Source: Streptococcus porcinus
Lineage (GTDB): Bacteria > Bacillota > Bacilli > Lactobacillales > Streptococcaceae
Length of the DNA: 64,000 nucleotides
Reading direction: 5' to 3'
Assembly (NCBI RefSeq): GCF_900475415.1
Contig: NZ_LS483388.1
Span: forward strand, 1,660,001-1,724,000
The translations under genes and the position numbers were made by a program. The notes under the pieces were generated by a model. It saw nothing but the letters and a program-made list of their open reading frames with translations, had not been told where the DNA came from and did not search any database. Below, piece by piece: positions 17,119 to 26,223 of the stretch. Numbering within the stretch: the first letter of the stretch is position 1; every line of letters begins with the position of its first letter.

Positions 17119-18577
17119 AAAGAATAGCAAGTATAACAAAGTTAAGTATAAATAGGAAGCTTGCTCCCCATAAGATTGGATGAACCTCTCGGGCTTTGCC
17201 TTTAACTACTTTGACTAAACAGTAGAAGATAAATGCGCCAGCTATCCCATAGGAAATGGAATAACATAAGGCCATAAAAAAGGCGGCAAAAAAAGCTGGT
17301 AAAGCATCTTCAAAATTACTCCAATCCACATCTAAAAATGATGAAACCATCATAACACCAACAATAATGAGAGCTGGAGCAGTTGCTGCAGCAGGAACAA
17401 TGCCCACTAATGGTAACAAAAGAATCGATAAGAGAAAACATACTGCTGTAGAAACTGCTGTCAAACCCGTTCTCCCACCTTCCGCAATACCTGCTGCAGA
17501 CTCTACATAAGTCGTTGTATTTGAGGTTCCAAATAAAGCCCCAATTGATGTCCCTATAGCATCAGCAAACAAGGCACGATCCATCTTAGACGAAAAGCCA
17601 GTGCTATTTTCTAAAGCAGCTTCATCTTCTGCTGAAAAAATCCCTGTACGACGTCCCGTACCAATGAAGGTCCCTATAGTATCAAATGTATCTGATAAGG
17701 AAAATGCAAAAATTGTCATAAGAACAAGCGGCAGACGGCTAGAATCCTTAAATAAGTTTGTCAAGCCACCAACTGCTGCCAAGAAGGTTGTCCCTAACTC
17801 ATTAAAGGCTTGGCCAATATGATTGCCCCCAAGATCAATAGCTGATAAATCAACAACACCTAATGGAATCCCTATCAATGTTGTTGCAATAATACCCAAC
17901 AAAATGGCTCCACGAACATTCTTAATAACCAATACAGTCATTAAAAGTAAACCAAAGACAGCTAAAAGAACACTTGGTTCTGTAAATGTAGAGATGGCTG
18001 GAACCACGCCACCGTTAGCACTTAGCGATAAGATTCCATGCGCAAATGTTTTAGCACTTGTTTTAGCAGGCTCTATGCCATTAACGGCAACAATATTTTG
18101 AGCGGACAAGGAAAAATTGATGATATTCGCATTTTTAAATCCCAAATAAGCTACAAAGACACCAATTCCTCCACCAATAGCATGCTGCAAACTGAGCGGA
18201 ATAGCTTTAATAATACTTTTGCGCACCTTGGTTACCGTAATAAAAATGTTAAACAGACCACAAATAAAAACCATTGCTAAAGCCTCTTGCCAAGAAAAGC
18301 CAAGCCCAAAAACAACAGTATAAGTAAAAAAGGCATTTAAGCCCATACCAGGTGCCAAGGCATACGGTACGTTCGCAAACAAGCCCATAATTAAAGTAGA
18401 AGTTACTGCTGCAAGAATTGTTGCAAGGAAGACAGCTTTAGTTGGCATACCTGCTGCTCCTAGAATACTCGGATTGACAAACAAAATATAAGACATTGCA
18501 AAAAAGGTTGTTAGGCCTGCAATTATCTCAGTAGAGACACTTGTAGCATTCTCTCTTAATTTAAAAAATGTATCCAT
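17117..18577 (-). CDS. Purine permease, NCS2/AzgA (guanine/hypoxanthine) type
   Basis: A 486-residue protein with 12-14 hydrophobic helices. It starts MDTFFKLRENATSVSTEIIAGLTTFFAMSYI, typical of the AzgA branch (PbuG/PbuO-like), and contains APGMGLNAFFTYTVV, FSLSDTFDTIGT and EDALPAFFAA motifs. These carriers import hypoxanthine, guanine or adenine with protons; the exact base cannot be fixed here. The leader upstream has a terminator-like hairpin (18621-18651), so expression may be attenuated. Confidence 0.88.
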   Translation of the reverse strand: MDTFFKLRENATSVSTEIIAGLTTFFAMSYILFVNPSILGAAGMPTKAVFLATILAAVTSTLIMGLFANVPYALAPGMGLNAFFTYTVVFGLGFSWQEALAMVFICGLFNIFITVTKVRKSIIKAIPLSLQHAIGGGIGVFVAYLGFKNANIINFSLSAQNIVAVNGIEPAKTSAKTFAHGILSLSANGGVVPAISTFTEPSVLLAVFGLLLMTVLVIKNVRGAILLGIIATTLIGIPLGVVDLSAIDLGGNHIGQAFNELGTTFLAAVGGLTNLFKDSSRLPLVLMTIFAFSLSDTFDTIGTFIGTGRRTGIFSAEDEAALENSTGFSSKMDRALFADAIGTSIGALFGTSNTTTYVESAAGIAEGGRTGLTAVSTAVCFLLSILLLPLVGIVPAAATAPALIIVGVMMVSSFLDVDWSNFEDALPAFFAAFFMALCYSISYGIAGAFIFYCLVKVVKGKAREVHPILWGASFLFILNFVILAIL

Positions 18578-18620
18578 AATTAATCGGATTCTCCTTATTT
18601 TCTAGATAATACAAAAAATC

Positions 18621-18651
18621 AAAAAAGGCTTCATTAATGTCACTTAGCCTT
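18621..18651 (-). promoter_or_regulatory. Terminator-like hairpin in the purine-permease leader
   Basis: AAGGCT (18646-18651 on the minus strand) pairs with AGCCTT (18625-18630), followed by TTTTTT and a second T-run, about 45 bp before the permease ATG. The -10 TATAAT is upstream at 18670-18675. No purine-riboswitch core is visible. Confidence 0.45.
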
Positions 18652-18811
18652 GTTTAATTAATGATTTTTATTATAAACGACAAGATCATGGTAACATCAA
18701 ACCAATTAAAACTCAAACATTTTTATAAAAAAATATTTTAATGTTCGTTTTTTATTAAAACAGAAAGAGACTTTTAACCTTCCGATAATACTATGGTTTT
18801 TTTGCTTTTTT

Positions 18812-18820
18812 TGATATACT
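18812..18820 (+). promoter_or_regulatory. Extended -10 promoter directly in front of a HAD gene
   Basis: TGATATACT, a TG-N extended -10 (TATACT at 18815-18820), ends 6 bp before the ATG at 18827. Transcription would start at or next to the A of the start codon. Confidence 0.5.
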
Positions 18821-18826
18821 TTTAGC

Positions 18827-19639
18827 ATGACTAAAAAAATAATTGCCCTTGATTTAGATGGAACTTTACTCCATCATGATAATACTATTTCAGAGTATAC
18901 AAAAAAAGTTCTTCAAAAAGTGGAAAAAAAAGGTCACCAAGTTGTTATCTCTACTGGACGTCCTTATCGAATGGCCTTAGATTACTATCTTCAATTACAA
19001 CTCAAAACTCCCATGATTACATTCAATGGTTCTCTAACTCATATACCTGAACAAAAATGGAAATATGAACATAATGTTACTCTGAACCGAAAATACCTCC
19101 TTGATATATTAAAACTCCAAGAAGATTTCCAAATGGATTTTATTGCTAGTGAATATCGCAAAAACTTCTACATTACCTTAAACAATAGAGACAAGATTGA
19201 TCCTCAATTATTTGGAGTAGAGGCAATTACAGATGATATGCAACTTATTGAAAATAAGATTACACGGGATCCAAATGCACTATTAATGCAAACACATCAT
19301 CAAGATAAGATTGCTTTGGCTAAAAATATGCGTGCATTTTTCAAAGATGAGATTGAAGTTAACTCCTGGGGTGGCCCCTTAAATATCCTTGAAATCTCTC
19401 CTAAAAATGTTAATAAAGCATACGCTCTCAATTACCTTCTTAATCTCTTTAATAAGGAAAGAAAAGACCTCATTGCCTTTGGAGATGAACAAAACGATAC
19501 AGAGATGCTTGCTTACGCAGGCAAAGGCTATGCCATGAAAAATGCGAACGATCTCTTGCTACCTTATGCCGATGAACAAATTGAATGGTCTAACGAAGAA
19601 GATGGAGTAGCAAGAAAATTAGAGGCGCTTTTCTTATAG
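18827..19639 (+). CDS. HAD-superfamily Cof-type phosphatase
   Basis: A 270-residue HAD IIB (Cof/YidA-like) hydrolase that dephosphorylates small metabolites. Motif I is DLDGTLL (nucleophile Asp near residue 8), motif II ISTGRPY and motif IV FGDEQNDTEML; a cap domain lies between. No Shine-Dalgarno site is visible and an extended -10 lies only 6 bp before the ATG, so the mRNA may be leaderless. A terminator follows. Confidence 0.88.
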   Translation: MTKKIIALDLDGTLLHHDNTISEYTKKVLQKVEKKGHQVVISTGRPYRMALDYYLQLQLKTPMITFNGSLTHIPEQKWKYEHNVTLNRKYLLDILKLQEDFQMDFIASEYRKNFYITLNNRDKIDPQLFGVEAITDDMQLIENKITRDPNALLMQTHHQDKIALAKNMRAFFKDEIEVNSWGGPLNILEISPKNVNKAYALNYLLNLFNKERKDLIAFGDEQNDTEMLAYAGKGYAMKNANDLLLPYADEQIEWSNEEDGVARKLEALFL

Positions 19640-19648
19640 TTGAAAACG

Positions 19649-19682
19649 AAACCACTTTCTTTATCGGAAAGTTGGTTTTTTT
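19649..19682 (+). terminator. Terminator of the HAD phosphatase gene
   Basis: AAACCACTTTC / GAAAGTTGGTTT stem with one bulged base and a T-run of seven. Confidence 0.8.
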
Positions 19683-19858
19683 CGTGATATTTTCTCAGTT
19701 ATCAGCCTTCGTTTTCATATTTCCACACCGCTTCCAAGCCTTTTTCTTGTAGCTATCATCTCCTTAAGGTTAAGATAATAACAATACTTCAAAGATGGTG
19801 ATTTTATCTCATATTTCACGGTATTTTTCCTATATTTATAATTAATTTGGAAAAAGTA

Positions 19859-19887
19859 TTGCTTTTTCATTGAAAACGTTTTAAAAT
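19859..19887 (+). promoter_or_regulatory. manLMN promoter overlapped by a cre site
   Basis: -35 TTGCTT (19859-19864), 17-bp spacer, -10 TAAAAT (19882-19887). The cre-like TGAAAACGTTTTAA (19871-19884) covers the spacer and part of the -10, so CcpA binding would exclude RNA polymerase. Confidence 0.65.
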
Positions 19888-19926
19888 AGAGACGTTCTTG
19901 AATTTCGTTTAAATGGAAAAGGATTG

Positions 19927-19954
19927 CCAACTGTCAGACAAAAATAACAGTTGG
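19927..19954 (+). repeat. Hairpin in the manL 5' leader
   Basis: CCAACTGT / ACAGTTGG perfect 8-bp stem with a 12-nt A-rich loop, about 40 bp after the predicted transcription start. No T-run follows. Confidence 0.6.
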
Positions 19955-20012
19955 AAGGAGATTATTCTTTTTCATTTTAGCGAAAAAATTTTTAAAAGGA
20001 GGAAGAACAAGA

Positions 20013-21002
20013 ATGGGTATCGGTATTATTATTGCCAGCCACGGTAAATTTGCTGAAGGTATTCATCAATCTGGTTCTATGATTTTTGGCGAACAAGAGA
20101 AAGTTCAAGTTGTAACTTTTATGCCAAATGAAGGACCTGATGATTTATATGCACACTTCAACAATGCTATCGCTCAATTTGATACTGATGATGAAGTACT
20201 TGTACTAGCTGACCTTTGGAGTGGATCTCCATTTAACCAGGCTAGTCGCGTTATGGGAGAAAATCCTGAACGTAAAATGGCTATCATCACAGGTCTTAAC
20301 TTGCCAATGCTTATTCAAGCCTATACTGAGCGTATGATGGACGCTAATGCAGGTGTTGAACAAGTTGCCGCTAATATTATTAAAGAATCTAAAGAGGGAG
20401 TCAAAGCTCTACCAGAAGAGCTCAATCCAGCTGAGGTTGTCGCTAGTCCAGTAGCTGCCCCAGTTGTGAAAGGTTCAATTCCAGAAGGTACTGTCATTGG
20501 TGATGGTAAACTTAAAATTAACCTTGCTCGTATCGATACTCGCTTATTACACGGTCAAGTTGCGACAGCTTGGACACCAGCTTCTAAAGCAAACCGTATC
20601 ATCGTTGCGTCAGATACTGTTGCTAAAGACGATCTACGTAAACAATTGATTAAACAAGCCGCACCTGGTGGTATCAAAGCAAATGTTGTTCCTATTAAAA
20701 AACTAACTGAAGTTGCGAAAGATCCTCGCTTTGGTAATACTCAAGCTCTGATCTTATTTGAAACTGTTCAAGACGCCCTACGCGCCGTTGAAGGTGGTGT
20801 AGAGATTAAAGAATTGAACGTTGGTTCAATGGCTCATTCAACAGGTAAAACAATGGTTAACAACGTTCTTTCAATGGATAAAGATGATGTTGCTGCTTTT
20901 GAAAAACTTCAAGAATTAGGCGTTCAGTTTGATGTCCGTAAAGTTCCAAACGATTCTAAAAAGAATCTATTTGATCTTATTAAAAAAGCAAATGTTAAAT
21001 AA
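20013..21002 (+). CDS. manL: Mannose/glucose PTS EIIAB component ManL
   Basis: A 329-residue fusion. The IIA domain (residues 1 to about 130) has its phosphorylated His10 in [12 protein letters not shown]; an Ala/Pro/Glu linker follows; the IIB domain has His180 in [16 protein letters not shown]. It carries phosphate from HPr to incoming glucose, mannose or glucosamine at the ManMN permease, and in streptococci this system is a main glucose entry route. Ribosome site AGGAGGAAGAACAAGA. First of manL-manM-manN, under a cre-overlapped promoter. Confidence 0.95.
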   Translation: MGIGIIIASHGKFAEGIHQSGSMIFGEQEKVQVVTFMPNEGPDDLYAHFNNAIAQFDTDDEVLVLADLWSGSPFNQASRVMGENPERKMAIITGLNLPMLIQAYTERMMDANAGVEQVAANIIKESKEGVKALPEELNPAEVVASPVAAPVVKGSIPEGTVIGDGKLKINLARIDTRLLHGQVATAWTPASKANRIIVASDTVAKDDLRKQLIKQAAPGGIKANVVPIKKLTEVAKDPRFGNTQALILFETVQDALRAVEGGVEIKELNVGSMAHSTGKTMVNNVLSMDKDDVAAFEKLQELGVQFDVRKVPNDSKKNLFDLIKKANVK

Positions 21003-21121
21003 GATAGTTTAGGACAATAAAGTCGAAACCTATCTATTATATCTATATTAAATCGATGAATTCTGTCTGTTACTTTTATATTAAGACAGTCTCTCTATTT
21101 ACACTTCGAAAGGATAAGAAA

Positions 21122-21934
21122 ATGTCAGATATTTCAATTATTTCTGCTATCTTGGTCGTTGTGGTTGCCTTCTTCGCAGGTATGGAAGGTATTCTTGACC
21201 AATTTCAATTCCACCAACCACTTGTCGCTTGTACACTTATCGGTCTCGTAACTGGTAATCTAGAAGCTGGCGTTATGCTTGGTGGCTCATTACAAATGAT
21301 TGCTCTAGGTTGGGCAAATATTGGAGCTGCAGTTGCACCAGATGCAGCACTCGCATCTGTCGCTGCTGCTATTATCATGGTAAAAGGTGGAAACTTTACT
21401 ACCCAAGGAATCGCAGTTGCAACAGCAACAGCAATTCCTTTGGCCGTTGCTGGACTTTTCCTAACCATGATTGTTCGTACACTATCAGTTGCCTTAGCCC
21501 ATACTGCTGATAATGCAGCAAAAGATGGTAACATCGCCGGTGTTGAACGTGCCCACTTTATCGCATTACTTATGCAAGGTCTTCGTATCGCGATTCCCGC
21601 AGCCCTATTAATCGCTATTCCTGCACACGCCGTAAAAGATGCCCTTAATTTGATGCCAGATTGGTTAAATGGTGGTATGGCTGTTGGTGGTGGCATGGTT
21701 GTTGCCGTAGGTTATGCTATGGTTATCAACATGATGGCTACTCGTGAAGTATGGCCTTTCTTCGCTCTTGGTTTCGCTTTTGCTGCTTTGAGCAATTTAA
21801 CTCTTATCGCTCTTGGTACTATCGGTGTTGCAATGGCCTTCATCTACCTAAACCTTTCAAAACAAGGTGGTAATGGTGGATCAGGTAACGGTGGATCAAA
21901 TGATCCAATCGGCGATATCCTTGAAGACTACTAG
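21122..21934 (+). CDS. manM: Mannose/glucose PTS EIIC component ManM
   Basis: A 270-residue membrane subunit of the EII-Sor/mannose family, with hydrophobic segments and the conserved GNLEAGVMLGGSLQMIALGW. I start at ATG 21122 (MSDISIISAILVV), preceded by GAAAGGATAAGAAA; an earlier in-frame start at 21056 would add an unrelated 22 residues. The C-terminus is a Gly/Asn/Ser-rich tail, common in streptococcal ManM. Confidence 0.93.
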   Translation: MSDISIISAILVVVVAFFAGMEGILDQFQFHQPLVACTLIGLVTGNLEAGVMLGGSLQMIALGWANIGAAVAPDAALASVAAAIIMVKGGNFTTQGIAVATATAIPLAVAGLFLTMIVRTLSVALAHTADNAAKDGNIAGVERAHFIALLMQGLRIAIPAALLIAIPAHAVKDALNLMPDWLNGGMAVGGGMVVAVGYAMVINMMATREVWPFFALGFAFAALSNLTLIALGTIGVAMAFIYLNLSKQGGNGGSGNGGSNDPIGDILEDY

Positions 21935-21947
21935 AAAGGGGCCCACA

Positions 21948-22859
21948 ATGACTGAACAAATTAAATTATCAAAATCCGATCGTCAGAAAGTATGGTGGCG
22001 TTCACAATTCTTACAAGGTTCTTGGAACTACGAACGTATGCAAAATTTAGGTTGGGCATATGCACTAATTCCAGCTATTAAAAAACTATACACAACAAAA
22101 GAAGATCAATCTGCTGCACTTGCACGTCACCTTGAATTCTTTAACACTCATCCATATGTTGCTGCTCCAATCATGGGGGTTACTTTAGCACTTGAAGAAG
22201 AAAGAGCTAATGGAACTGATATTGATGACGCAGCTATTCAAGGGGTTAAGATTGGTATGATGGGACCTTTGGCCGGTATCGGTGATCCCGTCTTCTGGTT
22301 TACAGTTCGCCCAATCTTAGGTGCTCTTGGTGCTTCTCTAGCATCATCTGGTAATATTGTTGGTCCTCTATTATTCTTCTTTGGATGGAACATCATTCGT
22401 ATGGCCTTCTTATGGTATACTCAAGAGTTTGGTTATAAAGCTGGTTCTGAAATCACTAAAGACATGTCAGGTGGAATCCTTCAAGATATCACAAAAGGTG
22501 CTTCAATCCTTGGTATGTTCATTCTTGCCGTGTTGGTAGAACGTTGGGTATCCATTAAATTTACAGTTGGACTGCCATCTAAACTTCTATCAAAAGGTGC
22601 TTATGTTGAGTTCCCTAAAGGAAATATCAACGGAGCTGAATTAAAAGGAATCCTTGGTCAAGCACTCAATGGTATGAGCCTTGATAAATATCAAGAACAA
22701 TCACTTCAAGGACAACTTGATTCACTTATTCCTGGATTAATGGGACTTGCCCTTACATTCCTATGTATGTGGTTGCTGAAGAAAAAAGTTTCACCAATCA
22801 CAATCATTATCGCTTTGTTTGCTGTTGGTATCCTTGCTCGTGTACTACATATCATGTAA
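21948..22859 (+). CDS. manN: Mannose/glucose PTS EIID component ManN
   Basis: A 303-residue EIID subunit: WWRSQFLQGSWNYERMQNLGWAYALIP, then the family motif GPLAGIGDPVFWFTVRPI and a C-terminal transmembrane region. It forms the permease with ManM. ATG 21948 is chosen because AAAGGGG lies 7 bp upstream and it clears manM by 13 bp. A terminator follows, so manO is read by read-through or its own promoter. Confidence 0.94.
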   Translation: MTEQIKLSKSDRQKVWWRSQFLQGSWNYERMQNLGWAYALIPAIKKLYTTKEDQSAALARHLEFFNTHPYVAAPIMGVTLALEEERANGTDIDDAAIQGVKIGMMGPLAGIGDPVFWFTVRPILGALGASLASSGNIVGPLLFFFGWNIIRMAFLWYTQEFGYKAGSEITKDMSGGILQDITKGASILGMFILAVLVERWVSIKFTVGLPSKLLSKGAYVEFPKGNINGAELKGILGQALNGMSLDKYQEQSLQGQLDSLIPGLMGLALTFLCMWLLKKKVSPITIIIALFAVGILARVLHIM

Positions 22860-22868
22860 TAACGACAA

Positions 22869-22897
22869 AACCTGGGATTTTTATCTCAGGTTTTTAT
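22869..22897 (+). terminator. Terminator after manLMN
   Basis: AACCTGGGAT / ATCTCAGGTT 10-bp stem (one G-T), 4-nt loop and T5. Confidence 0.85.
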
Positions 22898-22953
22898 CTT
22901 TACTATTAATATATGCTATAATAGCTATAGTCTTTTTAGAAGGGGTTAGATTA

Positions 22954-23319
22954 ATGGCTAAATCCATGAATAGTTCAGTCATCTTACAAACTAAAGCTGT
23001 CTCATACCTTGGTATGGGAGGTAAAGTCGGGAAAATTTTAATTGGTGATAAAGCATTTGAGTTTTATAGCGATAAAAATGTAGAAGACTATATTCAAATT
23101 CCTTGGACCTCCATAAATCAAATTGGAGCTAATGTTTCAAGAAAAAAAATTAGTCGCCATTTTGAGATTTTTACGGATAAAGGTAAATTTTTATTTGCTT
23201 CTAAAGATTCGGGAAAGATTTTAAAAGTTGCTAGAGAAAAAATCGGAAATGAAAAGGTTGTTAGATTACCAACACTCATTCAAACGATTATCGCTAGATG
23301 GTTTAGACGAAAAAAATAA
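22954..23319 (+). CDS. manO: DUF956 family protein ManO
   Basis: A 121-residue DUF956 protein: MNSSVILQTKAVSYLGMGGKVGKILIGDKAFEFY and IPWTSINQIGANVSRKK are family signatures. Genes of this family follow mannose PTS operons and are often called manO; a regulatory role in sugar uptake is suspected, not proven. It has its own extended -10 (TGCTATAAT, 22914-22922) and AGAAGGGG ribosome site. The tail is basic. Confidence 0.85.
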   Translation: MAKSMNSSVILQTKAVSYLGMGGKVGKILIGDKAFEFYSDKNVEDYIQIPWTSINQIGANVSRKKISRHFEIFTDKGKFLFASKDSGKILKVAREKIGNEKVVRLPTLIQTIIARWFRRKK

Positions 23320-23346
23320 ACTGACTTCTTTCAGTTTATTTTTTTA
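23310..23346. terminator. Shared terminator of manO and the acyltransferase gene
   Basis: AATAAACTGA / TCAGTTTATT 10-bp stem with 6-nt loop, A-run before and T-run after; it serves both converging genes and includes the manO stop. Confidence 0.85.
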
Positions 23347-24417
23347 TTTATCAAAAGGTAATTTACGATCAATCCACTCCATTAAGTAATTGACTCTTAA
23401 GCATTTAAAAAGGTAGATGCGACTTTTTTCAACGAAAAAGGCACACATATAAATGAGGCAACTTGCTCCTAATATTAAAAATGGATAAATAAAAATAGGT
23501 GCGTTAATAAATGGTTCTGCAAAATCACGTATGACAAACTTTACTAATAAGGGGTGCAAATGTGCTAGATAAACGCCTAGCGTAGTGGGGGCTACTAGTA
23601 CAATAAAAGCATGAAGCTTGTGTTGCTCAGATATAGTCATCTTTGCAAAAATTATAAATAAACAAATAGCTCCTAAACTGAGACTTGGAGATACATACCA
23701 GTACCAAATATTCCCAACAATAAACTTCATAAAATAAGTAACTACCATCGATATGAAATAAACAAGCAGCAACTTGTAAGTACTAAATCGTTTCAGATCT
23801 AATCGATGTAGGTATGCACCCAAAATATACAGAATAAGCAACCAGGTCATCTCAAATCCCTTACTCAATGAAAACTCGGCAACACGATTATTCATCATAG
23901 CAGGTAAGATAGAAAATACTATAGCAATCAAAATAACGAGATTTCGCAACTGGTTATTTGACAATGCTTTGAGTCCACTGTTAATCATTGGCATAAAAAT
24001 AAGTAAGCCAAAATAAGCAGACATATACCAATATTGGCCACTAACAATTGGGAAAAAAGCTTGACGCCAATTTAATAAGGTTACTGGGAATCCGGCTAAG
24101 GAAAATAATAACGTAATAGTAAAAGTATAGAAGAAAACCTGCAACCAAATATTGGCTAATTTTGAATATCGATATTTTGAATTTACTCCTACGTAACCAC
24201 TAATCAAAGCATAACAATTAACTGCTCCATATACTAAAACCTGAATGACCCATGTAACAATAAAATAAGAGTCTGCTTGTCCATCAACTTCCGATCTAAG
24301 GCCACCTTTTCCTAATACGTGAGTCACAACAATCATAAACATGGAAATAATTCGTAATAAATCCAAGCCATAGTGATGTGTTCGACTTTCTTTTTTCATT
24401 TTTGTAGTCATAGCCAT
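23344..24417 (-). CDS. Membrane acyltransferase (acyltransferase family 3)
   Basis: A 357-residue protein with about ten hydrophobic helices. The N-terminus THHYGLDLLRIISMFMIVVTHV contains the catalytic-type His of acyltransferase family 3, and TLGVYLAHLHPLL is a later family motif. Such proteins O-acetylate exported polysaccharides or peptidoglycan. There is no extracellular SGNH domain, so it is not a full OatA. Substrate unknown; no cell-surface operon adjoins it. Confidence 0.8.
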   Translation of the reverse strand: MAMTTKMKKESRTHHYGLDLLRIISMFMIVVTHVLGKGGLRSEVDGQADSYFIVTWVIQVLVYGAVNCYALISGYVGVNSKYRYSKLANIWLQVFFYTFTITLLFSLAGFPVTLLNWRQAFFPIVSGQYWYMSAYFGLLIFMPMINSGLKALSNNQLRNLVILIAIVFSILPAMMNNRVAEFSLSKGFEMTWLLILYILGAYLHRLDLKRFSTYKLLLVYFISMVVTYFMKFIVGNIWYWYVSPSLSLGAICLFIIFAKMTISEQHKLHAFIVLVAPTTLGVYLAHLHPLLVKFVIRDFAEPFINAPIFIYPFLILGASCLIYMCAFFVEKSRIYLFKCLRVNYLMEWIDRKLPFDK

Positions 24418-24477
24418 ATTTTATCATAAGTTTTTAGGGAATGCAGGTGTCGGCGTCTACTATGCACGTATTTTTCT

Positions 24478-24507
24478 TGTTTACATTTCAAATAAATTTG
24501 ATATAAT
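24478..24507 (+). promoter_or_regulatory. serS promoter
   Basis: TATAAT at 24502-24507; -35 either TTTACA (24480-24485, 16-bp spacer) or TTGTTT (24478-24483, 18-bp spacer). It lies just upstream of the T-box leader. Confidence 0.65.
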
Positions 24508-24513
24508 AAACTT

Positions 24514-24692
24514 GTCGGATAAGTAATATGGTTACCTTTTCAGAAAGTCTGTGCTTGCTGTGAACAGATAAGTTGCCCATGTGAAATTCTACCGATTCGA
24601 TTAATTGAATACTAATTAAGTGCACAGAATGTGAAGCTGGATGGAACCGCGCAAAAGCGCTCCAGCATTTCATATTCTGTATTTTTTTATAA
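24514..24692 (+). ncRNA. T-box leader (serine, specifier UCU) of serS
   Basis: Conserved T-box TGGAACCGCG at 24639-24648, followed by the terminator stem (TCCAGCATTTCATATTCT pairing with the upstream AGAATGTGAAGCTGGA) and T7. Stem I closes with TCGG/CCGA, and on its 3' side the loop reads AAATTCTACCGA, giving a specifier TCT at 24588-24590. Uncharged tRNA-Ser would stabilise the antiterminator and turn serS on. Confidence 0.88.
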
Positions 24693-24706
24693 AAAAGGAG
24701 TTTATC

Positions 24707-25984
24707 ATGTTAGATTTAAAGCGTATCAGAACTGATTTTGATAGTGTTGCCGCAAAGTTAAAAATGCGCGGTGTCTCTGAAGAAACACTTAGCCATTTAA
24801 AAGATTTAGATCAAGAACGACGACAACTACTTATCAAATCTGAAGAATTAAAAGCTGAACGTAATATTGCTTCTGCTGCTATTGCCCAAGCAAAACGTCA
24901 AAAAGAAGATGCAAATCAACAAATTGCTGATATGCAAAAAGTCTCAGCAAATATTAAAGCAATTGATAATGAATTAGCTGAAATTGATGAAAAAGTAACT
25001 GAAATCATTACCACCCTCCCTAATACACCCCACGATTCTGTTCCTGTTGGTGCTGATGAGGAAGAAAATGTTGAAGTTCGTCGTTGGGGAACACCGCGTG
25101 AATTTGACTTTGAAATCAAAGCACATTGGGACTTGGGTGAAGCTTTAGATATTCTTGACTGGGAACGTGGCGCCAAAGTTACTGGTGCACGCTTCTTATT
25201 CTATAAAAACTTAGGCGCTCGACTTGAACGAGCACTCTATAACTTTATGCTAGATGAACATGCCAAAGAAGGCTATCAGGAAATTATCCCTCCTTACATG
25301 GTTAATCATGATTCTATGTTTGGAACAGGTCAATATCCAAAATTTAAAGAGGATACCTTTGAATTGGCTGATACTAATTTTGTTCTCATTCCTACAGCAG
25401 AAGTTCCTTTGACTAATTATTACCGCGGCGAAATTCTTGACGGTAAAGAATTACCAATTTACTTTACTGCTATGAGTCCATCATTCCGCTCAGAAGCAGG
25501 TTCAGCAGGTCGTGATACACGTGGGCTCATTCGTTTACATCAATTCCATAAGGTAGAAATGGTTAAATTTGCAAAACCTGAAGAGTCTTATGATGAACTT
25601 GAAAAAATGACCGCCAACGCTGAAAACATCTTACAAAAACTTAACCTTCCTTATCGGGTTATAACATTATGCACTGGAGATATGGGGTTTTCTGCCGCTA
25701 AAACTTATGATGTGGAAGTTTGGATACCTGCACAAAACACCTATAGAGAAATTTCAAGTTGTTCTAACACTGAAGATTTCCAAGCTCGTCGTGCACAAAT
25801 CCGCTACCGAGATGAAGTTGACGGTAAAGTTAAGCTACTCCATACCCTTAATGGTTCCGGTCTTGCTGTTGGACGTACCGTTGCAGCAATTTTAGAAAAC
25901 TATCAAAATGAAGATGGTTCAATCACTATTCCTGAAGTTCTCCGTCCTTATATGGGTGGTGCTGATATTATTTCGCCAAAATAG
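24707..25984 (+). CDS. serS: Seryl-tRNA synthetase
   Basis: A 425-residue class II synthetase. The N-terminal coiled-coil arm (residues about 30-105) binds the long variable arm of tRNA-Ser. Motif 2 ([27 protein letters not shown]) and motif 3 ([18 protein letters not shown]) are intact. ATG 24707 is chosen over upstream frames running into the T-box, since AAAAAAGGAG lies 6 bp before it. It charges tRNA-Ser, such as the tRNA-Ser(GGA) at 10.2 kb. Confidence 0.96.
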   Translation: MLDLKRIRTDFDSVAAKLKMRGVSEETLSHLKDLDQERRQLLIKSEELKAERNIASAAIAQAKRQKEDANQQIADMQKVSANIKAIDNELAEIDEKVTEIITTLPNTPHDSVPVGADEEENVEVRRWGTPREFDFEIKAHWDLGEALDILDWERGAKVTGARFLFYKNLGARLERALYNFMLDEHAKEGYQEIIPPYMVNHDSMFGTGQYPKFKEDTFELADTNFVLIPTAEVPLTNYYRGEILDGKELPIYFTAMSPSFRSEAGSAGRDTRGLIRLHQFHKVEMVKFAKPEESYDELEKMTANAENILQKLNLPYRVITLCTGDMGFSAAKTYDVEVWIPAQNTYREISSCSNTEDFQARRAQIRYRDEVDGKVKLLHTLNGSGLAVGRTVAAILENYQNEDGSITIPEVLRPYMGGADIISPK

Positions 25985-26047
25985 AAAATCAAGGATAAAA
26001 TAAAAGACAAGCTAGGCTACTGCTAGTTCTAGTTTGCCTTAAACCTG

Positions 26048-26075
26048 AAAGGATAGAAATTTCTATCCTTTTTCT
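26048..26075 (+). terminator. serS terminator
   Basis: Perfect palindrome AAAGGATAGAAA / TTTCTATCCTTT followed by T residues, about 65 bp after serS. Confidence 0.8.
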
Positions 26076-26198
26076 TATATCCTTTTCTGATTTAAAACCC
26101 AGCTATGATCTTTTTCTTTATAAGATGAATTCTGACAAGCAGTTAGCACAATGATAAGTGGTAATAACTTTTTATTTTCGTGCTAGTTCTTCCTTTTG

Positions 26199-26223
26199 CA
26201 AAAAAAAATCCTAATTAGGATTT
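26199..26223 (-). terminator. Terminator of the fab-acc operon
   Basis: AATCCTAATTAGGATT palindrome (26208-26223) followed on the minus strand by about nine T residues, directly after the accA stop. Confidence 0.85.

Larger units (their letters stand above)
19640..20012 (+). other. 373-bp region upstream of manL
   Basis: Holds the HAD gene terminator (19649-19682), about 170 bp of AT-rich sequence with no credible gene, the manL promoter with cre (19859-19887), a leader hairpin (19927-19954) and a consensus ribosome site AAAAGGAGG shortly before the ATG. Confidence 0.7.

Noticed and set aside
19715..19930. 71-codon minus-strand open frame before manL
   Set aside because: It runs across the manL promoter and cre and has no ribosome site or family resemblance.
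23344..24417. Calling the acyltransferase OatA
   Set aside because: It lacks the extracellular SGNH domain that OatA carries; only the membrane acyltransferase part is present.
24488..24673. Open frame on the minus strand through the serS leader
   Set aside because: It lies entirely in the T-box and serS promoter; the RNA structure explains the sequence.
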